From positions 1 to 8,369 of the forward strand of contig CAJOFI010000077.1 in the NCBI GenBank assembly GCA_905233595.1: a stretch of 8,369 nt of DNA, given 5' to 3'. A program made the position numbers and the translations under genes. The notes below the pieces were generated by a model. That model had not been told where the DNA came from. It saw only the letters and a program-made list of their open reading frames with translations, and did not search any database. Below, in pieces: positions 1-6,282 of this stretch. How positions within the stretch are numbered: position 1 is the stretch's first letter; each line of letters begins with the position of its first letter. The DNA comes from an uncultured Oscillospiraceae bacterium (GTDB taxonomy: Bacteria; Bacillota; Clostridia; Oscillospirales; Oscillospiraceae).

Positions 1-30
1 TCCAGCTTCGGCGTCTACCGGCAAATTTCC

Positions 31-114
31 GCCGGCTCTGCGTTGCAAAAGTTTGAAATACACAAAGTATTCCTGCACTTTTGCGCCTTGATCCGACGAT
101 AATTTGCTCGGCAT
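31..114. repeat. Interspersed intergenic repeat, copy 1
   Basis: This stretch aligns with 7134-7223 in the same orientation. The core at 53-76 is identical over 24 bases to 7157-7180 (it begins TTGAAATACACAAAG and ends TATTCCTGC). Flanking blocks are similar but diverged: CCGGCT upstream, a TGCAAAA block just before the core, a T-rich block after it, and CTCGGCA near the right end. AATAC and GTATT in the core can pair as a small stem. The minus strand shows a short open frame here, but the matching frame in copy 2 does not encode the same peptide, so I read the unit as non-coding. Just to the left, CCGGC (18-22) and GCCGG (31-35) form a further small inverted repeat. Confidence 0.7.
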
Positions 115-145
115 CCGCTCTCGCCGGATTTAATCAGCGCTTCCC

Positions 146-207
146 TAAAAACTGAAAACGAAACTCCATGCTTCCGAAAAACTGCGTTTTTCAGGAGCAT
201 GGAGTTT
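146..207 (-). terminator. Terminator hairpin downstream of putP
   Basis: Arms 161-172 (AAACTCCATGCT) and 196-207 are perfectly complementary over 12 bp. Inside them GAAAAAC (176-182) pairs with GTTTTTC (186-192) around a TGC loop, giving about 20 pairs interrupted by one mismatch. Read on the minus strand, the hairpin starts eight bases after the putP stop codon and is followed by a T-rich tail (CGTTTTCAGTTTTT). That arrangement fits a Rho-independent terminator for putP, although the T run is interrupted. Confidence 0.75.
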
Positions 208-214
208 AAATATG

Positions 215-1741
215 TTATCCGACGCTTTCAAATTCCGCCGTGATCTCTTTTGCCGGCGCCGCCGTGCAGAGGCTCACGAGCACGATCGCGAGGCTTGCCA
301 GCAGGAAGGCGGGCAGCAGCTCGTAGATGTCCCACACGCCGCCGAGGGGGCGCACGAGGTATTTCCACAGGAAGATGGATACGCCGCCCGTGAGCATCCC
401 GGCGATCGCGCCCTTGGCGTTGCAGCGCTTCCAGAACAGGGAGAAGAGCATGATCGGCCCGAAGGTCGCGCCGAAGCCCGCCCAGGCGAAGGACACCACA
501 CGGAAGATGGAGCTGTTGGGGTCGCGGGCGAAGAAGGCCGCGATCAGCGCCACGCCGATGACGCCGAGGCGCGCGATGAGCAGGTTCTGCTTATCCGTGA
601 GCTTCACGCCGAACACGTCCGTCAGGAGGTTGTGCGTGATGCCGGAGGCGGCGGCGAGAAGCTGCACGTCGGCGGTGGACATCGTCGCCGAGAGGATGCC
701 CGCGAGGATGACGCCCGCGACGATGGCGAAGAACACGCCGCTCTTGCTCATGGCGGCGGCCGCCCGCACGATGACGGACTCAGCCTCCGAGCTGCTGGCG
801 AAGCCCTCAATGACGCCGGCGTTGACCATGCCGTAGCCCACGATGCCGATGACGACCGCGACGCCGAGGCTCACGACCACCCAGATCGAGGCGATGCGGC
901 GGCTGGTGGTGAGCATTTTTTCGTCCTTGGTCGCCATGAAGTGGATCAGCACGTGGGGCATACCGAAGTAGCCCAGCCCCCACGCGAGGGTGGAGACGAT
1001 GGCGATCGCCCCGTACGAGCCGGGGGCGGAGGCCGTGATGCTGGTGCTCGCGAAGAGATCGAGATAGCCCGGCAACGCGCGCGCGTTTTCAAGGACGCTT
1101 CCCCAGCCGCCCGCGCTGTGGACGCCGAAAATGAGGATCACCACGAGGGCGAAGGTCATCATCAGGCTCTGGATCAGGCTCGTGATCGAGGCCGCCATGA
1201 AGCCGCCCATCGTGCAGTAGGCGACGATCACGACCGCGGAGACGAGCATGGTGGGCAGATAGTCCCAGCCGAACATGCTGTTGAAGAGCTTGCCGCAGGC
1301 GACGAAGGCCGAGGCGGTGTAGGGCACGAAGAAGATGATGATGACGAGCGCGCCGATGCTCTCAATGAGGCGGCTGCCGTCCCGGAAGCGGCGGGAGAGG
1401 TAGTCCGGCACGGTGATCGCGCCGAGCTTCTCCGAGTAGAGGCGCAGGCGCTTTGCCACCAGCAGCCAGTTGAGATAAGTCCCGGCGGCAAGGCCGATGG
1501 CCGTCCAGCTCGCCTCCGCCACGCCGCAGAAGAGCGCGAGCCCCGGCACGCCCATCAGCAGATAGGCGCTCATGTCCGAGGCCTCGGTGCTCATGGCGGT
1601 GACGATGGGGCCGAGCTTCCGCCCGCCCAGATAGAAGTCCGCGCTCGAGCTGTTGCCCTGCGAATGGCGATAGCCGATGTAGATCATGCCCGCGAGGTAG
1701 ACCACGATGGAGATCAAAATGCAGACGTTGGCGGCTGTCAT
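215..1741 (-). CDS. putP: Sodium/proline symporter (PutP-type, SSS family)
   Basis: A 508-residue multi-pass inner-membrane protein, close to the usual PutP length of about 500 residues, with roughly 13 predicted transmembrane segments. It should import proline with sodium. Visible family marks are the FYLGGRKLGP motif after the first helix (Arg41, equivalent to E. coli Arg40), EASDMSAYLLMG at about 53-64 (Asp56 and Ser58 match the sodium-site Asp55 and Ser57 of E. coli PutP), GWGLGYFGMPH in the middle, an ATMST segment matching the Ser-Thr pair of the second sodium-site helix, and SFAWAGFGATFGP near the C-terminus. I chose the ATG at 1741; an upstream in-frame TTG at 1804 lies inside the -35 box of the promoter and cannot be the start. 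The ribosome site is weak (GTGAG about 12 bases upstream). It is divergent from a LysR gene, which probably controls it. Proline is the likely substrate from similarity; a related solute is possible. Confidence 0.93.
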   Translation of the reverse strand: MTAANVCILISIVVYLAGMIYIGYRHSQGNSSSADFYLGGRKLGPIVTAMSTEASDMSAYLLMGVPGLALFCGVAEASWTAIGLAAGTYLNWLLVAKRLRLYSEKLGAITVPDYLSRRFRDGSRLIESIGALVIIIFFVPYTASAFVACGKLFNSMFGWDYLPTMLVSAVVIVAYCTMGGFMAASITSLIQSLMMTFALVVILIFGVHSAGGWGSVLENARALPGYLDLFASTSITASAPGSYGAIAIVSTLAWGLGYFGMPHVLIHFMATKDEKMLTTSRRIASIWVVVSLGVAVVIGIVGYGMVNAGVIEGFASSSEAESVIVRAAAAMSKSGVFFAIVAGVILAGILSATMSTADVQLLAAASGITHNLLTDVFGVKLTDKQNLLIARLGVIGVALIAAFFARDPNSSIFRVVSFAWAGFGATFGPIMLFSLFWKRCNAKGAIAGMLTGGVSIFLWKYLVRPLGGVWDIYELLPAFLLASLAIVLVSLCTAAPAKEITAEFESVG

Positions 1742-1776
1742 AAAATCACGCTCACTTTTTTGTGGATTATGCTTAA

Positions 1777-1804
1777 AGTATAGCGGTTTTTTTCGCGGAA
1801 GCAA
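1777..1804 (-). promoter_or_regulatory. Promoter of putP
   Basis: On the minus strand TTGCTT (1799-1804) and TATACT (1777-1782) are separated by 16 bases, a good match to a sigma-A promoter. Transcription would begin near 1770, leaving a leader of about 30 bases before the ATG at 1741. The -35 box overlaps the left arm of the inverted repeat at 1801-1830. Confidence 0.65.
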
Positions 1805-1830
1805 GCGCGAAAAGGCGGAAAAGCGCTTGC
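1801..1830. promoter_or_regulatory. Candidate shared operator: 8-bp inverted repeat over both -35 boxes
   Basis: GCAAGCGC (1801-1808) and GCGCTTGC (1823-1830) form a perfect inverted repeat. Their centres are 22 bp apart, about two helical turns, so a dimeric or tetrameric regulator could contact both arms on one face. The left arm overlaps the putP -35 box and the right arm overlaps the -35 box of the LysR gene. LysR-type regulators classically bind between themselves and a divergent target, so this is the best candidate site for the neighbouring regulator. Binding is inferred. Confidence 0.55.
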
Positions 1831-1854
1831 AATCGGCAAAAAATTCCGTATAAT
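1827..1854 (+). promoter_or_regulatory. Promoter of the LysR-type regulator gene
   Basis: TTGCAA (1827-1832) and a consensus TATAAT (1849-1854) are spaced by 16 bases. The expected start of transcription is near 1861, giving a leader of about 40 bases. The -35 box shares six bases with the right arm of the inverted repeat, which suggests autorepression. Confidence 0.75.
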
Positions 1855-1902
1855 AGAAATGGATTTAATTTTGTTCATGCTTGCATGAAAGGAATTCATA
1901 TT

Positions 1903-2778
1903 ATGAAGCTCTCCAAGTACGAAGCCCTCGCCGCCGTCATCGAGCACGGGAGCCTGACCCGCGCCGCCGAGGCGCTCAAGTGCACGCAGTCGAATCTGAG
2001 CCACAGCCTCGACAGTCTGGAGAAGGAGCTGGGCTTCCCGCTGCTGAAGCGCGGGCGGGGCGGCGCCCGGCTCACGGCGGAGGGCGAGCGGCTCATGCCC
2101 GCGGTGCGCGCGCTGCTCGCGAGCGCCGAGCAATTGAGCCAGACCGCCGCCGCCATCCGCGGGCTCGACACCGGCACCGTGCGCATCGGCGCCTTCACCT
2201 CCGTGGCGGTGCACTGGCTGCCGGGGGTTTTGAAGGAGTTCCAGGCCGACTATCCCGGGGTGGACTTCAAGCTCTTAAACGGCGACTATCACGACGTAGA
2301 GCAGTGGCTGGAGGACGGGAGCGTGGACATCGGCTTTGTGAACCTCCCCTGCGCGCTCGACTGCGAGTGCGTCACGCTGATGGAGGATCGCCTGCTCGCG
2401 ATCCTCCCGCCGGACAGCCGCTTTGCAAGCTACCCCCGCTTCCCGCTCGTCGAGTGCGAGACCGAGCCCTTCATCAGCCTTCTCGAGAGCTCCGACCACG
2501 ACGCCCGCCGCGCCCTCGAGAGCGCCGGGGTGCAGCCGAACGTGCGCTTTTACACCAAGGACGATTACGCCATCCTCGCCATGGTCGAGCAGGGGCTGGG
2601 CATGAGCATCATGCCGGAGCTGCTGCTGAAGGGCCGGCACGACCGGCTGCTCATCCTCCCGCTCGTGCCGGAGGCCAGGCGCACCATCGGCATGGCCATC
2701 GCCGCCTCGGAAAAGGCCGGCCCCGCCACGCGCAGATTCGCCGATTACGTGGTGCGCTATGTGAAGGAAAACGCCTGA
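1903..2778 (+). CDS. LysR-family transcriptional regulator
   Basis: A 291-residue cytoplasmic DNA-binding protein of normal LysR length. Residues 1-60 are the winged helix-turn-helix: the pattern MKLSKYEALAAVIEHGSLT, RAAEALKCTQSNLSHSLDSL, then ELGFPLLKR and LTAEGE is diagnostic. A linker helix of about 25 residues follows, then the two-lobed effector-binding domain (about 88-291), opening with GTVRIGAFTS and holding DIGFVNLP and an EQGLGMSIMPELL motif. I start at the ATG at 1903 because AAAGGA at 1888-1893 lies nine bases before it; an in-frame ATG at 1885 would sit upstream of that site. The gene is divergent from putP and shares its control region, so it most likely regulates putP and itself. 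The effector is unknown; proline or a related amino acid is a guess from context. No convincing terminator follows: 2779-2824 shows only a weak CGTC/GACG stem. Confidence 0.92.
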   Translation: MKLSKYEALAAVIEHGSLTRAAEALKCTQSNLSHSLDSLEKELGFPLLKRGRGGARLTAEGERLMPAVRALLASAEQLSQTAAAIRGLDTGTVRIGAFTSVAVHWLPGVLKEFQADYPGVDFKLLNGDYHDVEQWLEDGSVDIGFVNLPCALDCECVTLMEDRLLAILPPDSRFASYPRFPLVECETEPFISLLESSDHDARRALESAGVQPNVRFYTKDDYAILAMVEQGLGMSIMPELLLKGRHDRLLILPLVPEARRTIGMAIAASEKAGPATRRFADYVVRYVKENA

Positions 2779-2824
2779 TCCGAGTTTTTCGTCGTTTTGA
2801 CGGTGCAAAATGTGGCCGGAGGAT

Positions 2825-2853
2825 TTGACATTGTGCATTTCATGGGCTAAAAT
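2825..2853 (+). promoter_or_regulatory. Promoter of the nfnAB operon
   Basis: A perfect TTGACA (2825-2830) is followed after 17 bases by TAAAAT (2848-2853), close to the sigma-A ideal. A second TATAAT at 2872-2877 has no good partner -35. An AGGTG ribosome binding site (2881-2885) lies five bases before the nfnA ATG. The near-consensus promoter implies strong constitutive expression. Confidence 0.8.
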
Positions 2854-2890
2854 AGCAATACACCAACCTATTATAATATGAGGTGAAAAG

Positions 2891-3757
2891 ATGTATAAAG
2901 TAGTGACCAAGCGTTTTTTGAACGACGCCAAGACGATCTGTCTTTTTGAGATCGAGGCGCCGCTGATCGCCCGTCACGCCCAGGCAGGCCAGTTCGTGGT
3001 CTTCCGTCTGGACGAGAAGGGTGAGCGCGTTCCCGTCTCCGTCGCGGGCTATGACCGCGAGAAGGGCACCGTGACCGTCATGGTGCAGGCCGCCGGGCGC
3101 ACCACCAAGATGCTCCATACCGTGGAGCAGGGCGACGTGATCTCCGACATCGTCGGGCCTCTCGGCAGGGCGACCGAGATGGAGGGGCTCAAGAAGGTCT
3201 GTGTCGTCGGCGGCGGCGTGGGCTGCGCCATTGCCTACCCCATCGCCAAGGAGATGCACGAAAAGGGCATCGACGTGACCTTCATCGCGGGCTTCCGCTC
3301 TGCGGACATCGTGATCCTAAAGGAGGAGCTCAAGGCCGCCTCCGACAAGCTCATCATCGCGACCGACGACGGCTCCTACGGGGTGAAGGGCTTCACCACC
3401 GTGTTCCTCAAGAACGAGATCGAAGAGAACATCAAGCAGAACAAGCCGCAGTTTGACCGCGTGATCGCCATCGGCCCGGACATCATGATGAAGTTCCTCG
3501 CCGACGTGACCCGCCCCTACGGCATCAGCACCATCATCTCCCTCGACCCGATCATGGTCGATGGCACCGGCATGTGCGGCTGCTGCCGCGTGATCGTCGG
3601 CGGCGAGACGAAGTTTGCGTGCGTGGACGGCCCCGACTTTGACGCGCATCAGGTGGATTTTGACTCGCTCATCAAGCGCGCCGCCTTCTACAAGGACGAG
3701 CAGGACGAAGCGGCCAGGCACATCTGCCGCATCACGGGAGGTAAGAGAAATGGCTAA
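2891..3757 (+). CDS. nfnA: NADH-dependent ferredoxin:NADP+ oxidoreductase, small subunit NfnA
   Basis: A 288-residue soluble flavoprotein, the usual length for NfnA (also annotated as sulfide dehydrogenase subunit SudB or as dihydroorotate dehydrogenase electron-transfer subunit). In the NfnAB complex it carries an FAD and a [2Fe-2S] cluster and exchanges electrons with NAD(H), while NfnB handles NADPH and ferredoxin. Residues 1-95 are the FAD-binding barrel with RVPVSVAGY (46-54). VCVVGGGVGCAIAYPIAKEM (103-122) is the nucleotide-binding loop. The C-terminal cluster motif is DGTGMCGCCR (224-233) with a later Cys244. The likely ligands are Asp224, Cys229, Cys232 and Cys244, as I recall for the family, with Cys231 an extra cysteine. 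The last eight bases overlap the start of nfnB, so the two genes are translationally coupled. The pairing with nfnB separates it from a pyrimidine-synthesis PyrK. Confidence 0.92.
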   Translation: MYKVVTKRFLNDAKTICLFEIEAPLIARHAQAGQFVVFRLDEKGERVPVSVAGYDREKGTVTVMVQAAGRTTKMLHTVEQGDVISDIVGPLGRATEMEGLKKVCVVGGGVGCAIAYPIAKEMHEKGIDVTFIAGFRSADIVILKEELKAASDKLIIATDDGSYGVKGFTTVFLKNEIEENIKQNKPQFDRVIAIGPDIMMKFLADVTRPYGISTIISLDPIMVDGTGMCGCCRVIVGGETKFACVDGPDFDAHQVDFDSLIKRAAFYKDEQDEAARHICRITGGKRNG

Positions 3758-5127
3758 TACGAAAGTGAACATGAGCCTCACCAAGGCGACCATGCCCGAG
3801 CAGGATCCCGTCATCCGCGCCACGAACTTTGACGAGGTGGCTCTGGGCTACGACGCCGAGACCGCGATGAAGGAGGCGGCTCGCTGCCTCGACTGCAAGA
3901 ACTCCCCCTGCCGCAGCGGATGTCCCGTCGCGGTGAAGATCCCCCGCTTCCTCGAGAAGGTGCGCGACGGGGACTTTGACGCCGCCTACGACATCATCAC
4001 CTCCACCAACTCCCTGCCCGCCGTCTGCGGCCGCGTCTGCCCGCAGGAGAAGCAGTGCGAATCCAAGTGCGTGCGCGGCATCAAGGGCGAGAGCGTCGGC
4101 ATCGGCCGTCTCGAGCGCTTCGTGGCCGATTACCACATGGCCAAGGAGAACAAGCCCGCGCCCACCGCGCCCGCGTCCAACGGGCACCGCGTCGCGGTCA
4201 TCGGCTCTGGCCCGGCGGGGCTGACCTGCGCGGGCGACCTGCGCAAGCTCGGCTATGACGTGACCATTTTCGAGGCCTTCCACAAGTCCGGCGGCGTGCT
4301 GGTCTACGGCATCCCGCAGTTCCGTCTGCCGAAGGAGATCGTCGCGGCGGAGATCGCGAACCTCGAGCAGATGGGCGTCAAGATCGTCAACAACGCCATC
4401 ATCGGCAAGTCCATCACCGTGGACGAGCTGTTTGAAGACGGCTTTGAGGCCGTGTTCATCGGCTCCGGCGCGGGTCTGCCCCAGTTCCTGCACATCCCCG
4501 GCGAGAACCTGCTGGGCGTCTACTCCGCAAACGAGCTGCTCACCCGCACGAATCTGATGAAGGCCTACCGCCCTGATTACGACACGCCCATCAAGCAGTT
4601 CAAGCGCGTGGCGGTCGTCGGCGCGGGCAACGTCGCGATGGACGCGGCGCGTGTGTCCAAGCGCCTCGGCGCGGAGCACGTCTACATCGTCTACCGCCGC
4701 GGCGCGGACGAGCTGCCCGCCCGTAAGGAAGAGGTCGAGCACGCCGAGAGCGAGGGCATCGAATTCAAGCTTCTGAACAATCCCTGCGCGATCCACGGCG
4801 ACGAGAACGGCCATGTGACCGGCATTGAGTGCATCAGGCAGGAGCTGGGCGAGCCCGACGAGAAGGGTCGCCGCAAGCCCGTCGGACGTGGACACCGTCG
4901 TTATCGCCATCGGCACCAGCCCCAACCCGCTGATCCGCAACACCACGGCGGGTCTGGAGTTTACGAAGAAGGGCGGCATCCAGGCGGACGAGGGCGGCGT
5001 GACCTCCCGCGAGGGCGTCTTCGCCGGCGGCGACGCGGTCACCGGCTCGGCCACCGTCATCCTCGCCATGGGCGCGGGCAAGGCCGGCGCCAAGAGCATC
5101 GACGAGTATATCAAGAGCAAGGCGTAA
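3750..5127 (+). pseudogene. nfnB: NfnB, large subunit of ferredoxin:NADP+ oxidoreductase, broken by a small deletion and frameshift
   Basis: This is the bifurcating subunit partner of NfnA, related to glutamate synthase small chain (GltD/GltA), which automated pipelines often call it. It starts at the ATG at 3750, eight bases after a GGGAGG site. The first frame gives 378 good residues: two [4Fe-4S] cysteine groups (Cys46, 49, 54, 58 and Cys93, 97, 103, 107), the FAD loop GSGPAG (152-157) and the NADPH loop GAGNVA (291-296). Homology stops after GRRKPV (codon at 4881). It resumes one frame over at 4885 with DVDTVVIAIGTSPNPLI and runs through GVFAGGDAVTGSATVILAMG to a TAA at 5125. Compared with the family about nine linker residues are missing, so roughly 26 or 29 bases seem to be lost. 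Without correction the first frame runs on as arginine- and histidine-rich nonsense to a TGA at 5301. The repaired protein would be about 467 residues, the family length. The intact tail argues for a recent lesion or an assembly or sequencing error. Confidence 0.88.
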
Positions 5128-5132
5128 GCGCT

Positions 5133-5154
5133 TGGGGAGGTGAAAAACTCCCCA
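5133..5154 (+). other. Small hairpin just after nfnB
   Basis: TGGGGAG (5133-5139) pairs with CTCCCCA (5148-5154) around an 8-base loop, six bases after the stop codon at 5125-5127. No T run follows, so it is not a standard terminator on its own. It may protect the 3' end of the nfn transcript or assist the next hairpin. Confidence 0.45.
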
Positions 5155-5191
5155 TCAGCCGCCCGCGCAATATAATCCAATATCCCGAAAA

Positions 5192-5238
5192 AAAGCACGG
5201 CGAAGTCGTAATGAACTGCGGATTCGCTGTGCTTTCTT
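5192..5238 (+). terminator. Probable terminator of the nfn operon, possibly bidirectional
   Basis: AAAGCACGGCGAA (5192-5204) pairs with TTCGCTGTGCTTT (5223-5235) over 13 positions, one of them a G-U pair, around an 18-base loop. On the plus strand the tail is TTTCTT. On the minus strand it is a clean run of seven T, better for termination in that direction, though no minus-strand gene lies immediately upstream. Given its place about 65 bases after nfnB, it most simply ends that operon. The loop is longer than usual. Confidence 0.5.
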
Positions 5239-5289
5239 ACCGGGCGTCGAACAGCCGCCCCTGCGGCGAGCAGCTTTGCATTTTGGCTA

Positions 5290-5318
5290 TGTACACTTTT
5301 TGAAAGCTGTGGTATACT
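5290..5318 (+). promoter_or_regulatory. Promoter of deoD (extended -10)
   Basis: TATACT (5313-5318) is preceded by TG at 5310-5311, the extended -10 signature. A partial -35 box TGTACA (5290-5295, 4 of 6 consensus bases) lies 17 bases upstream. Transcription would start near 5325 and give a leader of about 73 bases that contains the strong hairpin at 5334-5359. Confidence 0.65.
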
Positions 5319-5333
5319 GTTCCTACAAAGAAA

Positions 5334-5359
5334 GCAGAGCGCCCTGCGGGGCGCTCTGC
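5334..5359 (+). promoter_or_regulatory. Stable leader hairpin with a UNCG-type tetraloop
   Basis: GCAGAGCGCCC (5334-5344) and GGGCGCTCTGC (5349-5359) pair perfectly over 11 bp around TGCG. C(UGCG)G belongs to the exceptionally stable UNCG tetraloop class. It lies about ten bases after the expected transcription start and 24 bases before the AAGGAGG ribosome site of deoD (5383-5389), with no T run after it. A 5'-end mRNA stabiliser is the simplest role; no alternative pairing that would make it a riboswitch or attenuator was seen. Confidence 0.6.
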
Positions 5360-5397
5360 GAAGGATGGTTCATAACACGAAAAAGGAGGCTTTTATC

Positions 5398-6141
5398 ATG
5401 GCTACTGCGCATAACAGCGCGGAAAAGGGAGCGTTCGCCAAAACCGTTCTGATGCCCGGGGATCCCCTGCGCGCAAAGTGGATCGCCGAGACCTTCCTGG
5501 AGGATGCCAAGCTCGTCAACAACGTGCGCGGCGTCCAGGGCTATACCGGCACCTATAAGGGGGTTCCGGTCAGCGTGATGGGTTCCGGCATGGGCATGCC
5601 CTCCATCGGCATCTATTCCTATGAGCTTTTCACACACTACGACGTGGACAACGTCATCCGCATCGGCTCCGCCGGCGCGCTCAGCGCGGAGCTCAAGCTG
5701 CGCGACGTGGTGGCCGCCATGGGCGCCTGCACCGACTCCAACTTCGCCGCGCAGTACCGCCTGCCCGGCACCTTTGCGCCGATTTGCAGCTATGAGCTGC
5801 TCAGCCTCGCCGTCGAGAGCGCCGGGGAGCTGGGGGTGCACATGCCCGTCGGCAACGTGGTCAGCTCCGACGTCTTTTACAATGCGGCCGCGTCCTCGAT
5901 GGAGTGGGCCAAGATGGGCTGCCTCGCGCTGGAAATGGAGGCGGCGGCGCTCTACTGCAACGCGGCCTACACCCATAAGCGCGCGCTGACCGTCTGCTCG
6001 ATCTCCGACAGCCTTGTCACCGGGGAGGAGCTGGACGCCGCCGAGCGCCAGAGCAGCTTCACCAACATGGTGAAGATCGCGCTGGAGATCGCCGTAAAGG
6101 CGACAAAGCTCAAAGACCTCAGCGCCGATTCCGGTTTTTAG
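5398..6141 (+). CDS. deoD: Purine nucleoside phosphorylase (DeoD type)
   Basis: A 247-residue cytoplasmic enzyme that splits purine (deoxy)nucleosides with phosphate to a free base and (deoxy)ribose 1-phosphate in purine salvage; the family forms hexamers. The bacterial high-molecular-weight family is plain from MPGDPLRAKWIAETFLEDA (19-37), NNVRG, GTYKG and the IRIGSAG loop. Expected active-site residues are all present: His5, Gly21, Arg25, Arg88 and Ser91 for phosphate, Glu179-Met180-Glu181 for the sugar, Asp204 for the base and Arg217 behind it. The family's usual His after that Asp (S-D-H) is Ser here. The start at 5398 is set by an AAGGAGG site eight bases upstream (5383-5389); an in-frame ATG at 5365 precedes that site and is rejected. 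It is monocistronic, with its own promoter, leader hairpin and terminator, and no other deo gene is next to it. Confidence 0.95.
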   Translation: MATAHNSAEKGAFAKTVLMPGDPLRAKWIAETFLEDAKLVNNVRGVQGYTGTYKGVPVSVMGSGMGMPSIGIYSYELFTHYDVDNVIRIGSAGALSAELKLRDVVAAMGACTDSNFAAQYRLPGTFAPICSYELLSLAVESAGELGVHMPVGNVVSSDVFYNAAASSMEWAKMGCLALEMEAAALYCNAAYTHKRALTVCSISDSLVTGEELDAAERQSSFTNMVKIALEIAVKATKLKDLSADSGF

Positions 6142-6145
6142 ACAG

Positions 6146-6180
6146 GATCCTCCGAGACGCGGTCTCGGAGGATCTTTTTT
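6146..6180 (+). terminator. Rho-independent terminator of deoD
   Basis: GATCCTCCGAGAC (6146-6158) and GTCTCGGAGGATC (6162-6174) form a perfect 13-bp stem around GCG, followed by six T (6175-6180), and start four bases after the deoD stop. It is a textbook terminator on the plus strand; the minus strand lacks the T run. Confidence 0.95.
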
Positions 6181-6191
6181 AGAGCTGCCCT
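6176..6191 (+). repeat. Repeat box TTTTTAGAGCTGCCCT, copy A
   Basis: The same 16 bases recur at 7236-7251, and the first 13 occur inverted at 7105-7117. The box begins inside the T run of the deoD terminator. As at the inverted copy, a strong hairpin lies within about 15 bases beyond it, suggesting a composite repeat unit. Confidence 0.6.
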
Positions 6192-6194
6192 TAG

Positions 6195-6244
6195 AATTAC
6201 GCTTCCCCCAGCGGGGGAAGGACACGCATAATTGTTCTTTTTTT
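6195..6244 (+). repeat. Palindromic unit with terminator-like tail between deoD and the thioesterase gene
   Basis: CTTCCCCC (6202-6209) pairs perfectly with GGGGGAAG (6213-6220) around AGC. An outer pair, AATTACGC (6195-6202) with GCATAATT (6226-6233), matches except for one position. A run of seven T (6238-6244) follows, so it could act as a second plus-strand terminator. Read on the minus strand it begins AATTATGCGTGTCC, resembling the AGTTATGGTGTCC edge of the palindrome at 7049-7093, so the two may belong to one repeat family. Confidence 0.5.
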
Positions 6245-6282
6245 GCACAGGACTGAATCGTTACGATTTCTTTTGACCCTTC

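Noticed and set aside
15..200. A 61-residue open frame on the minus strand at the left end
   Set aside because: It overlaps the putP terminator hairpin and repeat copy 1, has no clear ribosome site and shows no family features.
212..1783. A long open frame opposite putP, giving a 523-residue His-, Asp- and Glu-rich peptide
   Set aside because: It is the antisense shadow of a GC-rich membrane-protein gene; its composition is unlike any natural protein, and the minus frame matches PutP along its length.
2779..2824. Terminator for the LysR gene
   Set aside because: Only a 4-bp CGTC/GACG stem with T-rich surroundings is visible, too weak to call.
4866..4900. Programmed ribosomal frameshift in nfnB
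   Set aside because: There is no slippery heptamer, and a slip alone would not restore the roughly nine missing linker residues.
3732..5198. A 488-residue open frame antisense to nfnB
   Set aside because: It is a shadow produced by codon bias; the plus strand carries clear NfnB motifs across the same span.
5254..5267. GCCGC-CCCT-GCGGC hairpin between nfnB and deoD as a small RNA or riboswitch
   Set aside because: Five base pairs without a promoter, conserved motif or T tail are too little evidence in GC-rich DNA.
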